NCBI GenBank assembly: GCA_012511955.1
Contig: JAAZFC010000109.1
Span: forward strand, 1-63,942
Origin: Fibrobacter sp.
GTDB lineage: Bacteria > Fibrobacterota > Fibrobacteria > Fibrobacterales > Fibrobacteraceae
DNA: 63,942 nucleotides
Reading direction: 5' to 3'
Shown: one piece after another, positions 32,642 through 41,856 of the stretch
Layout: the number at the start of each line of letters is the position of its first letter
Numbering within the stretch: the first letter of the stretch is position 1
Program-made: the position numbers and the translations under genes
Notes under the pieces: generated by a model
Seen by the model: the letters and a program-made list of their open reading frames with translations, nothing else
Database searches by the model: none
Told to the model about the DNA's origin: nothing

Positions 32642-33024
32642 CCTCTATATTTCCACCATATTTTCACAACTTTTTGTCTATTTTAGCTGCAAACATTGTG
32701 TGATTTTGCTTAAAACAATGCTTTTATACCACAAAACGCATATTTAAAAAGTTTTTCAGGCATTATAAAAAACGCCTTTTCATCAATTCAAAACCTTTCG
32801 GCTCTGGAAAATCGCCTTAGCACCTCTCAAGTTTTTTTAACACAGCGAAAATCACCTTTAACGTCAGCACATAGCTTTTTACCCTCTGCAAAACTCAGAC
32901 CTTGCATTCCCCCCTATTCCGAACCTTGACAAAACTCGCACCTTGCATTCCCCCCCATCCCGAACTTCAGCAAAAGTCGCTTGTAGTACCAGTTCAAGCT
33001 TTTCTGACCTCAGCAGCAAATTCT
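32642..33024. other. Non-coding gap with a short C-rich tandem repeat
   Basis: No gene is seen. The stretch separates the exporter cluster from the phosphopantetheinyl transferase. It contains the 41-bp repeat described separately and several T-runs; promoters for the downstream minus-strand genes are probably near 32700. Confidence 0.5.
32889..32980. repeat. 41-bp imperfect tandem repeat, two and a quarter copies
   Basis: Copies at 32889-32929 and 32930-32970 share caaaactc..accttgcatt, then a run of C's and a tail c.gaac.t. A third copy begins as caaaagtcgc at 32971. It lies just downstream of an outer-membrane protein gene. Confidence 0.75.
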
Positions 33025-34212
33025 TTAAAAGCTTTTCTCCAATGCCAAAAAGAATTCGCCTTTTTTGTCCCTATCCCAACCATATTCTAAGCGTAAGGGG
33101 ACAAAAACTGGGGCACCAAACCATATTCGCAACCCTAAGCCCCCTGCTTCGGCAGTGCGCAGGTCAAGCTTTTTTAATTGCTCATAATTTTGCGCCGCAA
33201 AACCCTTATCTATAAATAAAAGTGGTTCAAAGCTCATATTAAGCAAGCCCAATAAGCTTAAATCTCCAGCTCGCCAACGAATTTCTCCTTGGGTTAAAAA
33301 GTTCCATTTACCCACAAGTTCAGTGGCCGCTGGAGAGCGCACACCATCATAATAATGCAACCCTAAACGAGCTTGTAACTCAGGAAATTCTTGCCTTTTT
33401 CCCATGGCGCGCAGAGCCAAAGTTATTTTAGGATGAGGGCTATAATAATGCCGCAAATCTCCAAGAAATTGATAAGATTTTTGCGCATTAAAAACAGTAG
33501 ATTCAAAAATAAATTGTTGCCCTGCCGTGGGGGAATAAGTGTGATTGCGACTATCTTTGATTAAACTCCAAGTGCTATTTAAAATAAAAGACGGAGCATC
33601 AATTTTCCAATATTTTTGCCAGCCCAACTCCAACCATATATTCCAATCTTTACCTAAATCGTAACCTACTGCTACGCGACTTTCAGCTGTATTAACAGTT
33701 GTATCACTATGCACAGACGGCATATCCAAGAAAGCCAGAGTATCGAAATGCCCTACTTTAAAGCGAAGTTGCCAAGGATGCCAATTACTCCAAAAGCGTT
33801 GGATTTCTAAAATCTGCCTATTAGCACCTAGTTCCACTGAATATTCCCAACCTAAGCCTCCCACATTAACCATACCATAACCACCAAAAGCATTACCACC
33901 CCAAAAGCGGTGACGATAGCCATCTTCCACATCTAAAAAGACATTGTATTGTCCGGGATTTTTAAAAGATTCTACCACCATACAATTTGCTTTATAAAAC
34001 CATTGGGCATTTTGCATTTTGGTAACGCTACGCTCACACTCTGCCAATAATTGCTCATGGCTTATGGCGGTTTTAGCTTTAGGCCTAAAGAACGCCCGTA
34101 CTGTGCTTGTGTCAGAAACTTCGTTTCCTAATACCCTCACATTATTAAGGGTACTGGCCCAAGTAATGCCACTCATTACAAAAACTAATAACACAATAAT
34201 TTTGTTTTTCAT
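33025..34212 (-). CDS. Omp85-like outer-membrane beta-barrel protein with one POTRA domain
   Basis: A 395-residue protein with a signal peptide (IIVLLVFVMSGITWA). A single POTRA-like segment covers residues 20-95 ('LNNVRVLGNEVSDTSTVRAFF' ... 'YNVFLDVEDG'). The C-terminal barrel has many alternating beta strands and ends in 'PLRLEYGWDRDKKGEFFLALEKSF', a terminal Phe typical of BamA-assembled barrels. It may insert or export the product of the upstream biosynthetic genes. It is last in a long minus-strand cluster, 15 bp after the acyltransferase. Confidence 0.7.
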   Translation of the reverse strand: MKNKIIVLLVFVMSGITWASTLNNVRVLGNEVSDTSTVRAFFRPKAKTAISHEQLLAECERSVTKMQNAQWFYKANCMVVESFKNPGQYNVFLDVEDGYRHRFWGGNAFGGYGMVNVGGLGWEYSVELGANRQILEIQRFWSNWHPWQLRFKVGHFDTLAFLDMPSVHSDTTVNTAESRVAVGYDLGKDWNIWLELGWQKYWKIDAPSFILNSTWSLIKDSRNHTYSPTAGQQFIFESTVFNAQKSYQFLGDLRHYYSPHPKITLALRAMGKRQEFPELQARLGLHYYDGVRSPAATELVGKWNFLTQGEIRWRAGDLSLLGLLNMSFEPLLFIDKGFAAQNYEQLKKLDLRTAEAGGLGLRIWFGAPVFVPLRLEYGWDRDKKGEFFLALEKSF

Positions 34213-34227
34213 TATTTTCCTTTTTTG

Positions 34228-35505
34228 CTAATTAAACCTGAACAAGTCTTCAGGAATCTTTTTGTCTTTTCCTTTAAAGCCCAAATAGTAATACTTCATC
34301 AAAGCATTTGCCCAAAAACTTTGATGGGCTTTTATTAGAGATCTTTCAGATTTAAAGTTTTCTCTAAAATTTAAAGCTAAAAGATTCCCATCCATTAAAA
34401 ATTCTTCATCAAAAATTCTTTCTTTATGTTTAGTAAAACCAATTTTTTCATAAATTTTGGTAGTGGTATTAAAAGCAAAAGTATAGGCAATATCTACCTT
34501 GTTTTTCAGTATGCTATAGCCAAGCAAATGAAATAAAAGTTTAAGCACCACACCCCGGCTAGCACCATCATCACAAGTTATGGCAAAGCGCCCAATTTCT
34601 GCAATTTTAATGCCTTTATCACGCAAACCTGTAAAGTCTAATCCACTAAAAGGTTCTATTTGTGTTTTTCCTTTTTTATGAATAAGTCTAATAGCTCCAA
34701 CGCTAGAGCCATCTTTGATATTTTGCACCACAAAACAGGTGGAAAACTCGCTGATTTCTTTGTGTTCAGCTCTGATTTCTTCCCACATTACATCGTAACT
34801 ATCTTGCTTTTTTACTTTGGATTGTACATATAAGTCGTAGTATGCTTTTTTTAGAACAGCTAAATACTTCTCATGATCTGACTTACTTATAACTTCTTTC
34901 CCGATATAATCTCCTATGATAAACCCAAATCCCTCGGCGTTTCCAAAGTGCTTTTTTTGGGCTTTTTTCACCTGAAAAAGGCGAAATTTAGTGTCGTAAT
35001 AGAAATCAAAATAAGGCTGATTCAAATACTTTGTCAAAAGCATGGACATTGGTATGGAAAACACCACTAAAACCAAAGGCATATATATATAAGATGGTTT
35101 AGGCATTAATGAAAGTGACAAATAGAGACAAAGCAAGTAGAACACTCCTAAAATCACATTCATAAAACTGTGATAATTGATTTCTCCCGCCGTTTTAGAT
35201 TCTTTTTCTGTGATAGTTAATGGGTTTTTAATTAACCCTGAAATCAAAAAAGAAAAACCTATAAAGAAATAAAACAAAGACCCCACATAAGGTAAAATGT
35301 TATCTAGTTTAAGAGCCTTATACATGAAAAACATGCTTAAATAAATGGCAAAAATTATGAAATCTATTTTGATATACTTTTTTTGATATAACCTAAAAAG
35401 CACCAACTGACTATATATGGCTAATGTGAATGGTAATAGCATTTCCACTGGAAATACAAACAACAAAGCTATGGTAAAACCTAAAATGATATAACTGATT
35501 AACAT
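34228..35505 (-). CDS. Membrane-anchored GNAT/LuxI-like N-acyltransferase
   Basis: A 425-residue protein. The first 165 residues carry about six hydrophobic helices. The C-terminal 230 residues resemble the acyl-homoserine-lactone synthase / exosortase-associated acyltransferase fold: 'CFVVQNIKDGSSVGAIRLI' (near 268), then 'IAEIGRFAITCDDGASRGVVLKLLFHLL' (near 312; compare E..R.AV....R) and 'YTFAFNTTTKIYEKIGF' (near 352). Family knowledge: such enzymes move acyl groups from acyl-ACP to an amine. With its own ACP, KS and exporter genes upstream, it probably acylates an amino compound at the inner membrane. The fusion of this fold to a polytopic membrane domain is not one I know. Substrate is unknown. 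Confidence 0.6.
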   Translation of the reverse strand: MLISYIILGFTIALLFVFPVEMLLPFTLAIYSQLVLFRLYQKKYIKIDFIIFAIYLSMFFMYKALKLDNILPYVGSLFYFFIGFSFLISGLIKNPLTITEKESKTAGEINYHSFMNVILGVFYLLCLYLSLSLMPKPSYIYMPLVLVVFSIPMSMLLTKYLNQPYFDFYYDTKFRLFQVKKAQKKHFGNAEGFGFIIGDYIGKEVISKSDHEKYLAVLKKAYYDLYVQSKVKKQDSYDVMWEEIRAEHKEISEFSTCFVVQNIKDGSSVGAIRLIHKKGKTQIEPFSGLDFTGLRDKGIKIAEIGRFAITCDDGASRGVVLKLLFHLLGYSILKNKVDIAYTFAFNTTTKIYEKIGFTKHKERIFDEEFLMDGNLLALNFRENFKSERSLIKAHQSFWANALMKYYYLGFKGKDKKIPEDLFRFN

Positions 35506-35523
35506 AGGACTCCCCTCCTGTTT

Positions 35524-36741
35524 TTAAAACATTACTTCAAATTCTGTGGATACTGTATAGCGAATTGGAATTACGCCAAATTCACTGTTTTCTTTGCCTA
35601 AAAAGTTACGCAATCCCACATTTATGCGAAAATTATCAATAACTTTAGCCAAACCTAAACCCAACATTGTGGAACGATCAAATAAATTTATTGCACCTAT
35701 TATTTCAAAATCAAACTGCGGTTCACTGAATTGTTTCCAAAAACGACCCATTATATAGTGGCGCACCAAAGAGAATTCTGGGTAACTACGCATTAACTCC
35801 CAAAGCTCTGCTTCAGAATCTGCTCTAACACCTGGAGATTGTTCTTTAACTATATCCCGCCAAGCTTTTTTACTTAGCCCCGCCTGATCATAGGCATATT
35901 CCATGGTTATACTAGTACCTTCTATGGGGGCCCAAACCATTCCTAACAAAAATTCTTGGGCCCAAGATATCTTTTCTCTTGGATCAAATTCTCGCAATTT
36001 TTCTTGACTAATAGCCCATTCTCCATGCCAAGAAAGCATAGGCGAAAATCCATAATTAAAACTTAAACCAGCTTGCCTTTGCTCTTTAACCTTGGCATAC
36101 ACTCCAGCTAAAGTCCAATTCCAATTACCCAATTGTAACTTATAATACAATGCTGCCCTAGACCACTCTTTTAAGCCATCTTTGGTGTATAAACTGTCAT
36201 CGTTTGGCAAAACAAAAGCAGCTTGTAGGCTTTGCAAACCGAACAAGTAACCCAAATTCAAAGCGCGCACTCCCTGAGCTAATTGTTCATTAAAAGTACG
36301 ACTTTGGCTTTGCACTGCTTGCCAGCCATCATAAAACCAATCTATGGGTCTTTTAAAAAATCCTGAACCTTGGCGCAAGTGCATTTTTCCTACTTCCCAA
36401 TAAAACATCGAAGGTGAATGGTAGCCCAATAGCAGTTCATTAACCCAGAAATCCGGACTAGATGCCTTGTACAAGCCTTCATCGTCTTGTACAGCACCTG
36501 TAACCATCCCTCTGGCATATACATAGTTGGACCACATATACTCTTCATAAGCTTGGGCCAAAATATTATGTTCCCAAAGTTGTTGTTGCACCATCATGGG
36601 TTCTGGTGCTCCTACATTCATAGGAATATTACGCACTTCCTGACCAATTTGAGTGCTAATATTAAAATCCACAGCCCATGCAGAAATCCATAGGCTGAAA
36701 CATGCAATTACAAAAAAATTAACGGGGCGGTAACCAAACAT
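35524..36741 (-). CDS. Outer-membrane beta-barrel protein
   Basis: A 405-residue protein with a signal peptide (FFVIACFSLWISAWA). The mature part has many aromatic-rich alternating strands ('FYWEVGKMHLRQGSGFF', 'YYKLQLGNWNWTLAGVYAKV', 'TSITMEYAYDQAG') and ends 'PIRYTVSTEFEVMF', a terminal Phe typical of outer-membrane barrels. It resembles the DUF1302/alginate-export style of barrels that accompany LolA-like and MacB-like genes, but I cannot name a family. It overlaps the LolA-like gene end by about 22 bp. Confidence 0.65.
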   Translation of the reverse strand: MFGYRPVNFFVIACFSLWISAWAVDFNISTQIGQEVRNIPMNVGAPEPMMVQQQLWEHNILAQAYEEYMWSNYVYARGMVTGAVQDDEGLYKASSPDFWVNELLLGYHSPSMFYWEVGKMHLRQGSGFFKRPIDWFYDGWQAVQSQSRTFNEQLAQGVRALNLGYLFGLQSLQAAFVLPNDDSLYTKDGLKEWSRAALYYKLQLGNWNWTLAGVYAKVKEQRQAGLSFNYGFSPMLSWHGEWAISQEKLREFDPREKISWAQEFLLGMVWAPIEGTSITMEYAYDQAGLSKKAWRDIVKEQSPGVRADSEAELWELMRSYPEFSLVRHYIMGRFWKQFSEPQFDFEIIGAINLFDRSTMLGLGLAKVIDNFRINVGLRNFLGKENSEFGVIPIRYTVSTEFEVMF

Positions 36742-37480
36742 TTAGATAATCCTTATTAAAAGATGCAGGGGGAAGTTTGTGTTTTTTCATCTGCAAGTAT
36801 TCCATCCGAGAGCGTTTTTGCGGATCTATTCCATCTATCATATCAATTACCGTAAGTATATCTTTACCAGAGATTTTCTTTAATTGCGAATAGTTGGCTG
36901 TTTTCAGTAGTTTTTCTCCGCCCACGGTGGAATAAAACTCTGCTTTTACAGGCAAAAGCGTTTTTTTGTTGACCCACAATTTTATCTGGCTATAAGTGCT
37001 CCCCTCCTGGTTTTTTTTCACTTGCAATAACAACTCACAAAGTCCATCTTCTTCGCATTTCACAACTTTTGCATCGTAATGGGTGCTAAAAGTCAGACGC
37101 GCCACATCGCCATTGCTAACTTCTCCCAAAAGAACTTGCATGGCCGAAAGACGAATAACATTGCGGGTTCGCGGGAAAAGCACCCAAATGCCTAAATCAT
37201 CCATAAGCATTTTACGCCCTCGCACAGCTTGAGGATCGCTAAAATACAGTAAACTAGCTGCTTTACCATTGCTTTGCATACCTGCAAATCCTTTTAAAGT
37301 GTATTCATCAATTTTCTTTTCACTTTTAAAAGAACTAATACGCAAATCAAAAGATATATGCTGATCTAAGGCGCGATATTGGTCAATTTTCACCAATGTG
37401 GCCGAATCTAAAGCCTGACCTGGGCTTAAAGCCCAAGCACAGGATAAGTTGATAAGTAAAATAAGGAAAATTTTTAACAT
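36719..37480 (-). CDS. LolA-like outer-membrane lipoprotein-sorting protein
   Basis: A 253-residue periplasmic protein with a signal peptide (IFLILLINLSCAWA), starting at ATG 37480, 7 bp after the permease stop. The mature part has the LolA/DUF4292-type pattern: 'SFDLRISSFKSEKKIDEYTLKGF', 'GRKMLMDDLGIWVLFPRTRNVIRLSAMQ' and 'SQIKLWVNKKTLLPVKAEFYS'. These proteins carry lipids or lipidated molecules across the periplasm and often sit beside MMPL or MacB/LolE-type exporters. Here it is encoded between the ABC permease and the outer-membrane barrel, so a shuttle role for the cluster product is likely. Confidence 0.8.
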   Translation of the reverse strand: MLKIFLILLINLSCAWALSPGQALDSATLVKIDQYRALDQHISFDLRISSFKSEKKIDEYTLKGFAGMQSNGKAASLLYFSDPQAVRGRKMLMDDLGIWVLFPRTRNVIRLSAMQVLLGEVSNGDVARLTFSTHYDAKVVKCEEDGLCELLLQVKKNQEGSTYSQIKLWVNKKTLLPVKAEFYSTVGGEKLLKTANYSQLKKISGKDILTVIDMIDGIDPQKRSRMEYLQMKKHKLPPASFNKDYLNVWLPPR

Positions 37481-37487
37481 AATCTTC

Positions 37488-38714
37488 TCACAAATGGCGT
37501 AAAGCATCAGCTACGGAAATACTCACAGCTTTGCGCGCCGGATAAATGGAACTTATGGTGGCAACCACCACCGCTAAAATTGTGGTTTCAATCATCATGG
37601 GAAGGGTTAGCCAGAACTCAGCTACATAACCTTTACTCATACCAGGAGGTGGGGGAATATATATTCCACCCATTTTGTTTAAAATAAAAGCTATGCCAAG
37701 CCCTAAAAGTGCTCCAGCTAACCCGCCCATTAGACCTAATACGCCACCTTCCCATAAAAACAAGTTCATTATATTAAACTTAGTGTTACCTAAAGCTCGT
37801 AAAGTTCCAATTTCCCTAAACCTTTCAAAAACAGTCATAATCATGGTGTTAATAATGGAAAAAATCACCACCACCAACACTATGGCTTTAATTACTTGCA
37901 TTAAAGTGATGTAAAAATCTTTAACTTGGCGATAATAATCAGCTATATCTTCCCATTGCCTAATAGCTAAAGTTTGACCATCAGCCATGCGTATTTTAGA
38001 CATTTCTACCATGGCTTCAGAGGTTAATTCTGTGCTATCCAAAGTAACTATCAATTGAGGCGCGTCTTCTATGACCAAAAGCTCTTGGGCTAAAGCAAAA
38101 TCCATGTAACTGGCCATATTATCAAAGGCCCCTATACCAGAAGATGAGATGCCCACCACCGTAACATCAGCGGCATTCATACCACCACCTTTGGAACTAA
38201 CCAAAAGCGTTAAAACATCACCCACTTCTGCGCGGATTTTTTGAGCTACGCCCTCGGCCAAAACAATTTCCAAAGCTCCAGAACGCAAAATATCTCGACC
38301 TGAGGTTATGCGCCTAAAACTCAGTAAATTTGTGGCATCTTCCACTGGTAAAGCTTCTACCATCACTATGCCGGACTTCTCTCCAGTACTGATGGTTCCG
38401 CTAAAGGCGATTTTCGGAGCTACACTTTTCACTTGGGGAAGTTTGCTTATTTCGTCCGCTAAGCTTTGGTATTGGGGAATTAAAAAGCTGTAAGGATCAA
38501 AAGAGCCTTCCAAGAAAAAAGCATCGTCTGTAGATACTTGAATATGCCCCACTCCACTGCGAATAGTGGATTCCCGTAAGCCCCACATGGAGTAATTTAC
38601 AAAACCTTGATATAGCAATATTGCAGCCACGCCCGTTGCAATGGAAAATAAGGTTAACATGGAACGACGATAATTACGCAAAACATTGCGTGCGGCTAAT
38701 TTAATTGTATTCAT
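37488..38714 (-). CDS. ABC transporter permease, FtsX/LolE-MacB family
   Basis: A 408-residue protein. One N-terminal helix (residues 18-38), a large periplasmic domain (40-270) and three C-terminal helices (near 275-300, 325-350, 370-395) with 'ERFREIGTLRALGNTKFNI' between them are the FtsX-fold signature. 'PARKAVSISVADALRHL' at the end is typical. It pairs with the ATPase downstream-numbered gene by ATGA overlap. The family moves lipids or lipoproteins from the inner membrane to the periplasm. Confidence 0.9.
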   Translation of the reverse strand: MNTIKLAARNVLRNYRRSMLTLFSIATGVAAILLYQGFVNYSMWGLRESTIRSGVGHIQVSTDDAFFLEGSFDPYSFLIPQYQSLADEISKLPQVKSVAPKIAFSGTISTGEKSGIVMVEALPVEDATNLLSFRRITSGRDILRSGALEIVLAEGVAQKIRAEVGDVLTLLVSSKGGGMNAADVTVVGISSSGIGAFDNMASYMDFALAQELLVIEDAPQLIVTLDSTELTSEAMVEMSKIRMADGQTLAIRQWEDIADYYRQVKDFYITLMQVIKAIVLVVVIFSIINTMIMTVFERFREIGTLRALGNTKFNIMNLFLWEGGVLGLMGGLAGALLGLGIAFILNKMGGIYIPPPPGMSKGYVAEFWLTLPMMIETTILAVVVATISSIYPARKAVSISVADALRHL

Positions 38715-39385
38715 GCTACCCCCTCTATTAAACCATCACTAAGTCTCACAATGCGTTTGGCGTATTCTGTAACTTGATAATCATGGGTTGAAAACACAAA
38801 AGTTGTGCTTAATGTTTCATTAATTTTTTGCATAAGTTCTAAAACCTGTTGCCCTGTGGTTGAATCTAAGCTAGCTGTGGGTTCATCAGCCAAAACCATT
38901 TCTGGTTGAGTGACTAAAGCCCGCGCAATAGCCACCCTTTGTCGCTGCCCCCCGGAAAGCTGATCGGGGCGATGCTGTATATGTTCTGACATTCCCACCA
39001 GCTCTAACATTGCCAACACCCTTTCTTTGCGTTCATTGCGAGAAAACTTTCCTAATAGTAGCGGTTGTTCCACATTTTCATAAGCACTTAAAACTGGCAC
39101 TAAGTTGAAATTTTGGAAAATAAAGCCCAAATGTTGATTGCGCCAACGACTAAGCCTTTTATCGTTTAAACGATTTAATTCTTGATCTTTGTACCACACT
39201 TTTCCGCTAGTGGCACCATCAATTCCCCCAATAATATTTAAAAGGGTAGATTTACCACAACCAGAACTGCCCATAAAGCAGAGCATTTCTCCCGTGTTAA
39301 TTTGCAGGCTAACTCCTCGCAAAGCTTGGATTTTCACCTTACCCAACATATAGTCTTTGTGTATATCTTCTAATTTTATAAGCAT
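38711..39385 (-). CDS. ABC transporter ATPase, LolD/MacB type
   Basis: A 224-residue protein. Walker A is 'GSSGCGKST' (near residue 38), the signature 'LSGGQRQRVAIARAL' (near 142) and Walker B 'MVLADEPTASLD' (near 164). It drives the FtsX-type permease encoded next. Length and motifs match LolD-like ATPases. Confidence 0.93.
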   Translation of the reverse strand: MLIKLEDIHKDYMLGKVKIQALRGVSLQINTGEMLCFMGSSGCGKSTLLNIIGGIDGATSGKVWYKDQELNRLNDKRLSRWRNQHLGFIFQNFNLVPVLSAYENVEQPLLLGKFSRNERKERVLAMLELVGMSEHIQHRPDQLSGGQRQRVAIARALVTQPEMVLADEPTASLDSTTGQQVLELMQKINETLSTTFVFSTHDYQVTEYAKRIVRLSDGLIEGVA

Positions 39386-39388
39386 ATT

Positions 39389-40081
39389 TTAGTCCATGAA
39401 TACTGTTAACATTTTTTGAGACTCCATTGCACATTTGCCCTTTTTAAAAGCTTGAGCTTTTTGCCAATGACTCATGGCGGGGCCTATTTGTCCTAAGTCT
39501 TTGTAAATATTTCCTAAATAAAAATGACTAGCGCATTGCAATTCCTTAGCTGGAGAACGCTGCAAAACTGTATTAAAATCTTGTTGGGCTACGCCTTGCT
39601 TTTTAAAGAAATCTGGCAGACTTACCATGACCATGGCTCGCAAAAATATCAACAAGACGCAATCATCTCCGCCGACCTGCACCGTCTCGTCTAAAAGACT
39701 CACTGCTTCATTTACTTTCTGAATCTTTTCCACTGGATTAGTAGCATCGCGCCCGACAATACTTCTGCTAACGCCCAAATACGACTTATACATCAACTGC
39801 CATTCTGGACTCAAACTTTTATCTGAAATTGCTTCCATTTTAGCAAGAGCTTTACGAGCAACTTTTATATCGGGCTTAATATTTGCCAAATCCACCCATT
39901 GGACAGCTTCTTTTAAGCTGTCCAATGAGTTGCGCGGCTGGCTTTTTGCCAGCTGCTTTTCAAGGATTTTAGCATCTTCGCTACCAACCCAAGTGATAAA
40001 TGTTGCACAGGCGGCTTGGGAATAAGCCGTCGATGCAAAAAGGATGAAACTAAATGTGAATATTTTAGCTAACTGTAACAT
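39389..40081 (-). CDS. Secreted TPR-like protein
   Basis: A 230-residue protein with a signal peptide (ILFASTAYSQA) and helical repeats; 'AKELQCASHFYLGNIYKDLGQIGPAMSHWQKAQAFK' near residues 170-205 is a clear TPR pair. Its first codons overlap the end of the GcvT-like gene by 17 bp. Probably a periplasmic assembly partner of the exporter. A similar anchored protein is encoded at 42600-43454. Confidence 0.65.
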   Translation of the reverse strand: MLQLAKIFTFSFILFASTAYSQAACATFITWVGSEDAKILEKQLAKSQPRNSLDSLKEAVQWVDLANIKPDIKVARKALAKMEAISDKSLSPEWQLMYKSYLGVSRSIVGRDATNPVEKIQKVNEAVSLLDETVQVGGDDCVLLIFLRAMVMVSLPDFFKKQGVAQQDFNTVLQRSPAKELQCASHFYLGNIYKDLGQIGPAMSHWQKAQAFKKGKCAMESQKMLTVFMD

Positions 40082-41099
40082 TACTTGACTCTGTTATTAA
40101 TAAAGGTGAATTTTCCGTGGTTATTTTATGAGCCATTGAATTCACCTCTACCTCAAAAGCATCTACATTAGTATATGCATATTCTTTTTTGATATAGGCG
40201 TAACCAAATTGCTTGCTCAATTTCGGGCTATAATAGACCGCACTCACAAAACCAATGTTCTCATTTGAGTATTGCACTGGAAAAGAGTCAGTCTCCATAG
40301 TTAAATCTTTTAAATCATCTTGGAAAACAAAAGGCACTAAACGATATTCAAAATCATCTATTTTAGCCTCTAGCTTTGCTTTGCCATTAAAGCTTTCTTA
40401 GTTAAAATCTATAAGCCACCGTGTTTCATTTTCCACTGGACAGCTGTTTTCTTTAAAAAACGAGTCCATCAGCGGTATTCTAACTTCTGCACCAAGTATA
40501 TTTTGCAAGGTCTTATCTAAATTCTCAATGCTTTTTATCTTGAGTTCTTCACTTTCTTCAAGCTTTTGCGCCAAAACTCCATAAGCATCTTTGGACATTA
40601 GGATTTTATAACCGTATTCCCCAGAAATACTTTCTCTAAGCACAGTAAAACTATGCTCTTCTAAATCCAATGAAATTACTCTAAGATATTGCAAACCTGT
40701 GATTTCGTAACCGAAAACTTCTTTTAAAAGTCGCCAAGCATAGGGTCCTTCAACCCCTAAAAGCTCACTATATAAATTATTTTCTTCAGCTAAAAACTCT
40801 TCTAAATTATCCTTTAGCCAAGCTCTTACAACATCATTATCACTATGTAAAACCACAAAATATTCTTCTAAAAGAACTATTTTGATTACATCTATTACCT
40901 TAGCTTGGTCATTTAAGAGATAAGCGTAGGATATTTTGTTGTACTCCAACAAGTCGAGATCTATACTTACTAGTTCATTAAATTTTTCTACCGCTTCATC
41001 ACTATTTTTTACCAGACAAAGCCCATCACTACATTTAAAGACTAAAGAATCTTCGCGAATTGCATTGTATTTATCTAATTGTTCTTGTGTAAATTTCAT
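40065..41099 (-). pseudogene. GcvT-like (aminomethyltransferase-fold) protein with in-frame TAA
   Basis: The frame opens at ATG 41099 (MKFTQEQLDKYNAIRE), overlapping the ACP stop by ATGA, and runs 233 codons to TAA at 40398-40400. It then continues in the same frame ('ESFNGKAKLEAKIDDFEYRLVPF', 'FGYAYIKKEYAY') to 40065, for 344 codons in all. 'ESISGEYGYKILMSKDAYGVL' near residue 157 and 'RWLIDFN-stop-ESFNGKAKL' match the T-protein/YgfZ layout (GExGYEI; D..K..F.GK). The stop sits where family members usually have Lys. If not read through, the C-terminal barrel is lost. In this cluster it would modify something attached to or derived from the ACP chain; its role is unknown. Confidence 0.65.
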
Positions 41100-41389
41100 T
41101 GCTCCACCTCCGTTTTTGAAATTACATAATCAACTAAGAAATTTATTGATTTAAACGCTTGAACATCTTCTTCCTCTATTTCGATTTTAAACTTTTCTTC
41201 CAAGCCTATTACCAAATCTAAAGAATCTATAGAGTCCAAGCCCAAACCTAATCCAAATAATGAAACATCGTCATCTACCAGCTCAGGTTTTAAATCTAAA
41301 TTCAGGCTGTTTATGATAACATCTTTGATGCTATCTAAATACGCCCTTCTTAAGTCATTTTGTTTTTGTAGCTCTACTTTATTTGTCAT
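41096..41389 (-). CDS. Acyl carrier protein
   Basis: A 97-residue acidic protein. 'LGLGLDSIDSLDLVIGLEEKF' (residues 47-67) contains the DS site for phosphopantetheine attachment. Slightly long at the N-terminus compared with housekeeping ACP. It lies between FabZ-like and GcvT-like genes, so it is a dedicated carrier for this cluster. Confidence 0.92.
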   Translation of the reverse strand: MTNKVELQKQNDLRRAYLDSIKDVIINSLNLDLKPELVDDDVSLFGLGLGLDSIDSLDLVIGLEEKFKIEIEEEDVQAFKSINFLVDYVISKTEVEQ

Positions 41390-41403
41390 AATCCCTCCAG
41401 GAT

Positions 41404-41856
41404 TTATTGTTGTGAAACAGTAATCTCTCCTTCAACAACCACTTTTTTGTTAACCATTGCTTTAACTTTTGCCCGAGATGTCTTTCCCATCTTTTTGATG
41501 ATTTCAGCCGTCATTATAAGTTTATCACCCGGCCTTACTATGGAAAGAAATCTGATATCAGCTTTTGCTAAATAGCCAATATTTTGCGAACTTTCATTTT
41601 GCGTGGATTGTTCAAGATTTTCGCTTAGATGTATAAATGTGATCAATTGCGCCATAGATTCTATCAATAAAACCCCAGGCACAATAGGGTTATTAGGGAA
41701 GTGTCCACTAAAAAACCACTCATTTACACTAAAATTTTTGTAACCTTCTGCGGACTTCCCTGGCACAACATTGGATACATTGTCAAGCAGCAAAAAAGGA
41801 AACTTATGGGGCAATAGTTGCATTATTTCCGTAACATTGAAAGCTGTTTTTCTCAT
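41404..41856 (-). CDS. FabZ-like 3-hydroxyacyl-ACP dehydratase
   Basis: A 150-residue hot-dog protein. 'LLPHKFPFLLLDNV' (near residue 14) and 'GHFPNNPIVPGVLLIESMAQL' (near 50) include the His and Glu of the FabZ active site. It overlaps fabG-like by ATGA. It would dehydrate 3-hydroxyacyl-ACP during chain building. Confidence 0.9.
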   Translation of the reverse strand: MRKTAFNVTEIMQLLPHKFPFLLLDNVSNVVPGKSAEGYKNFSVNEWFFSGHFPNNPIVPGVLLIESMAQLITFIHLSENLEQSTQNESSQNIGYLAKADIRFLSIVRPGDKLIMTAEIIKKMGKTSRAKVKAMVNKKVVVEGEITVSQQ

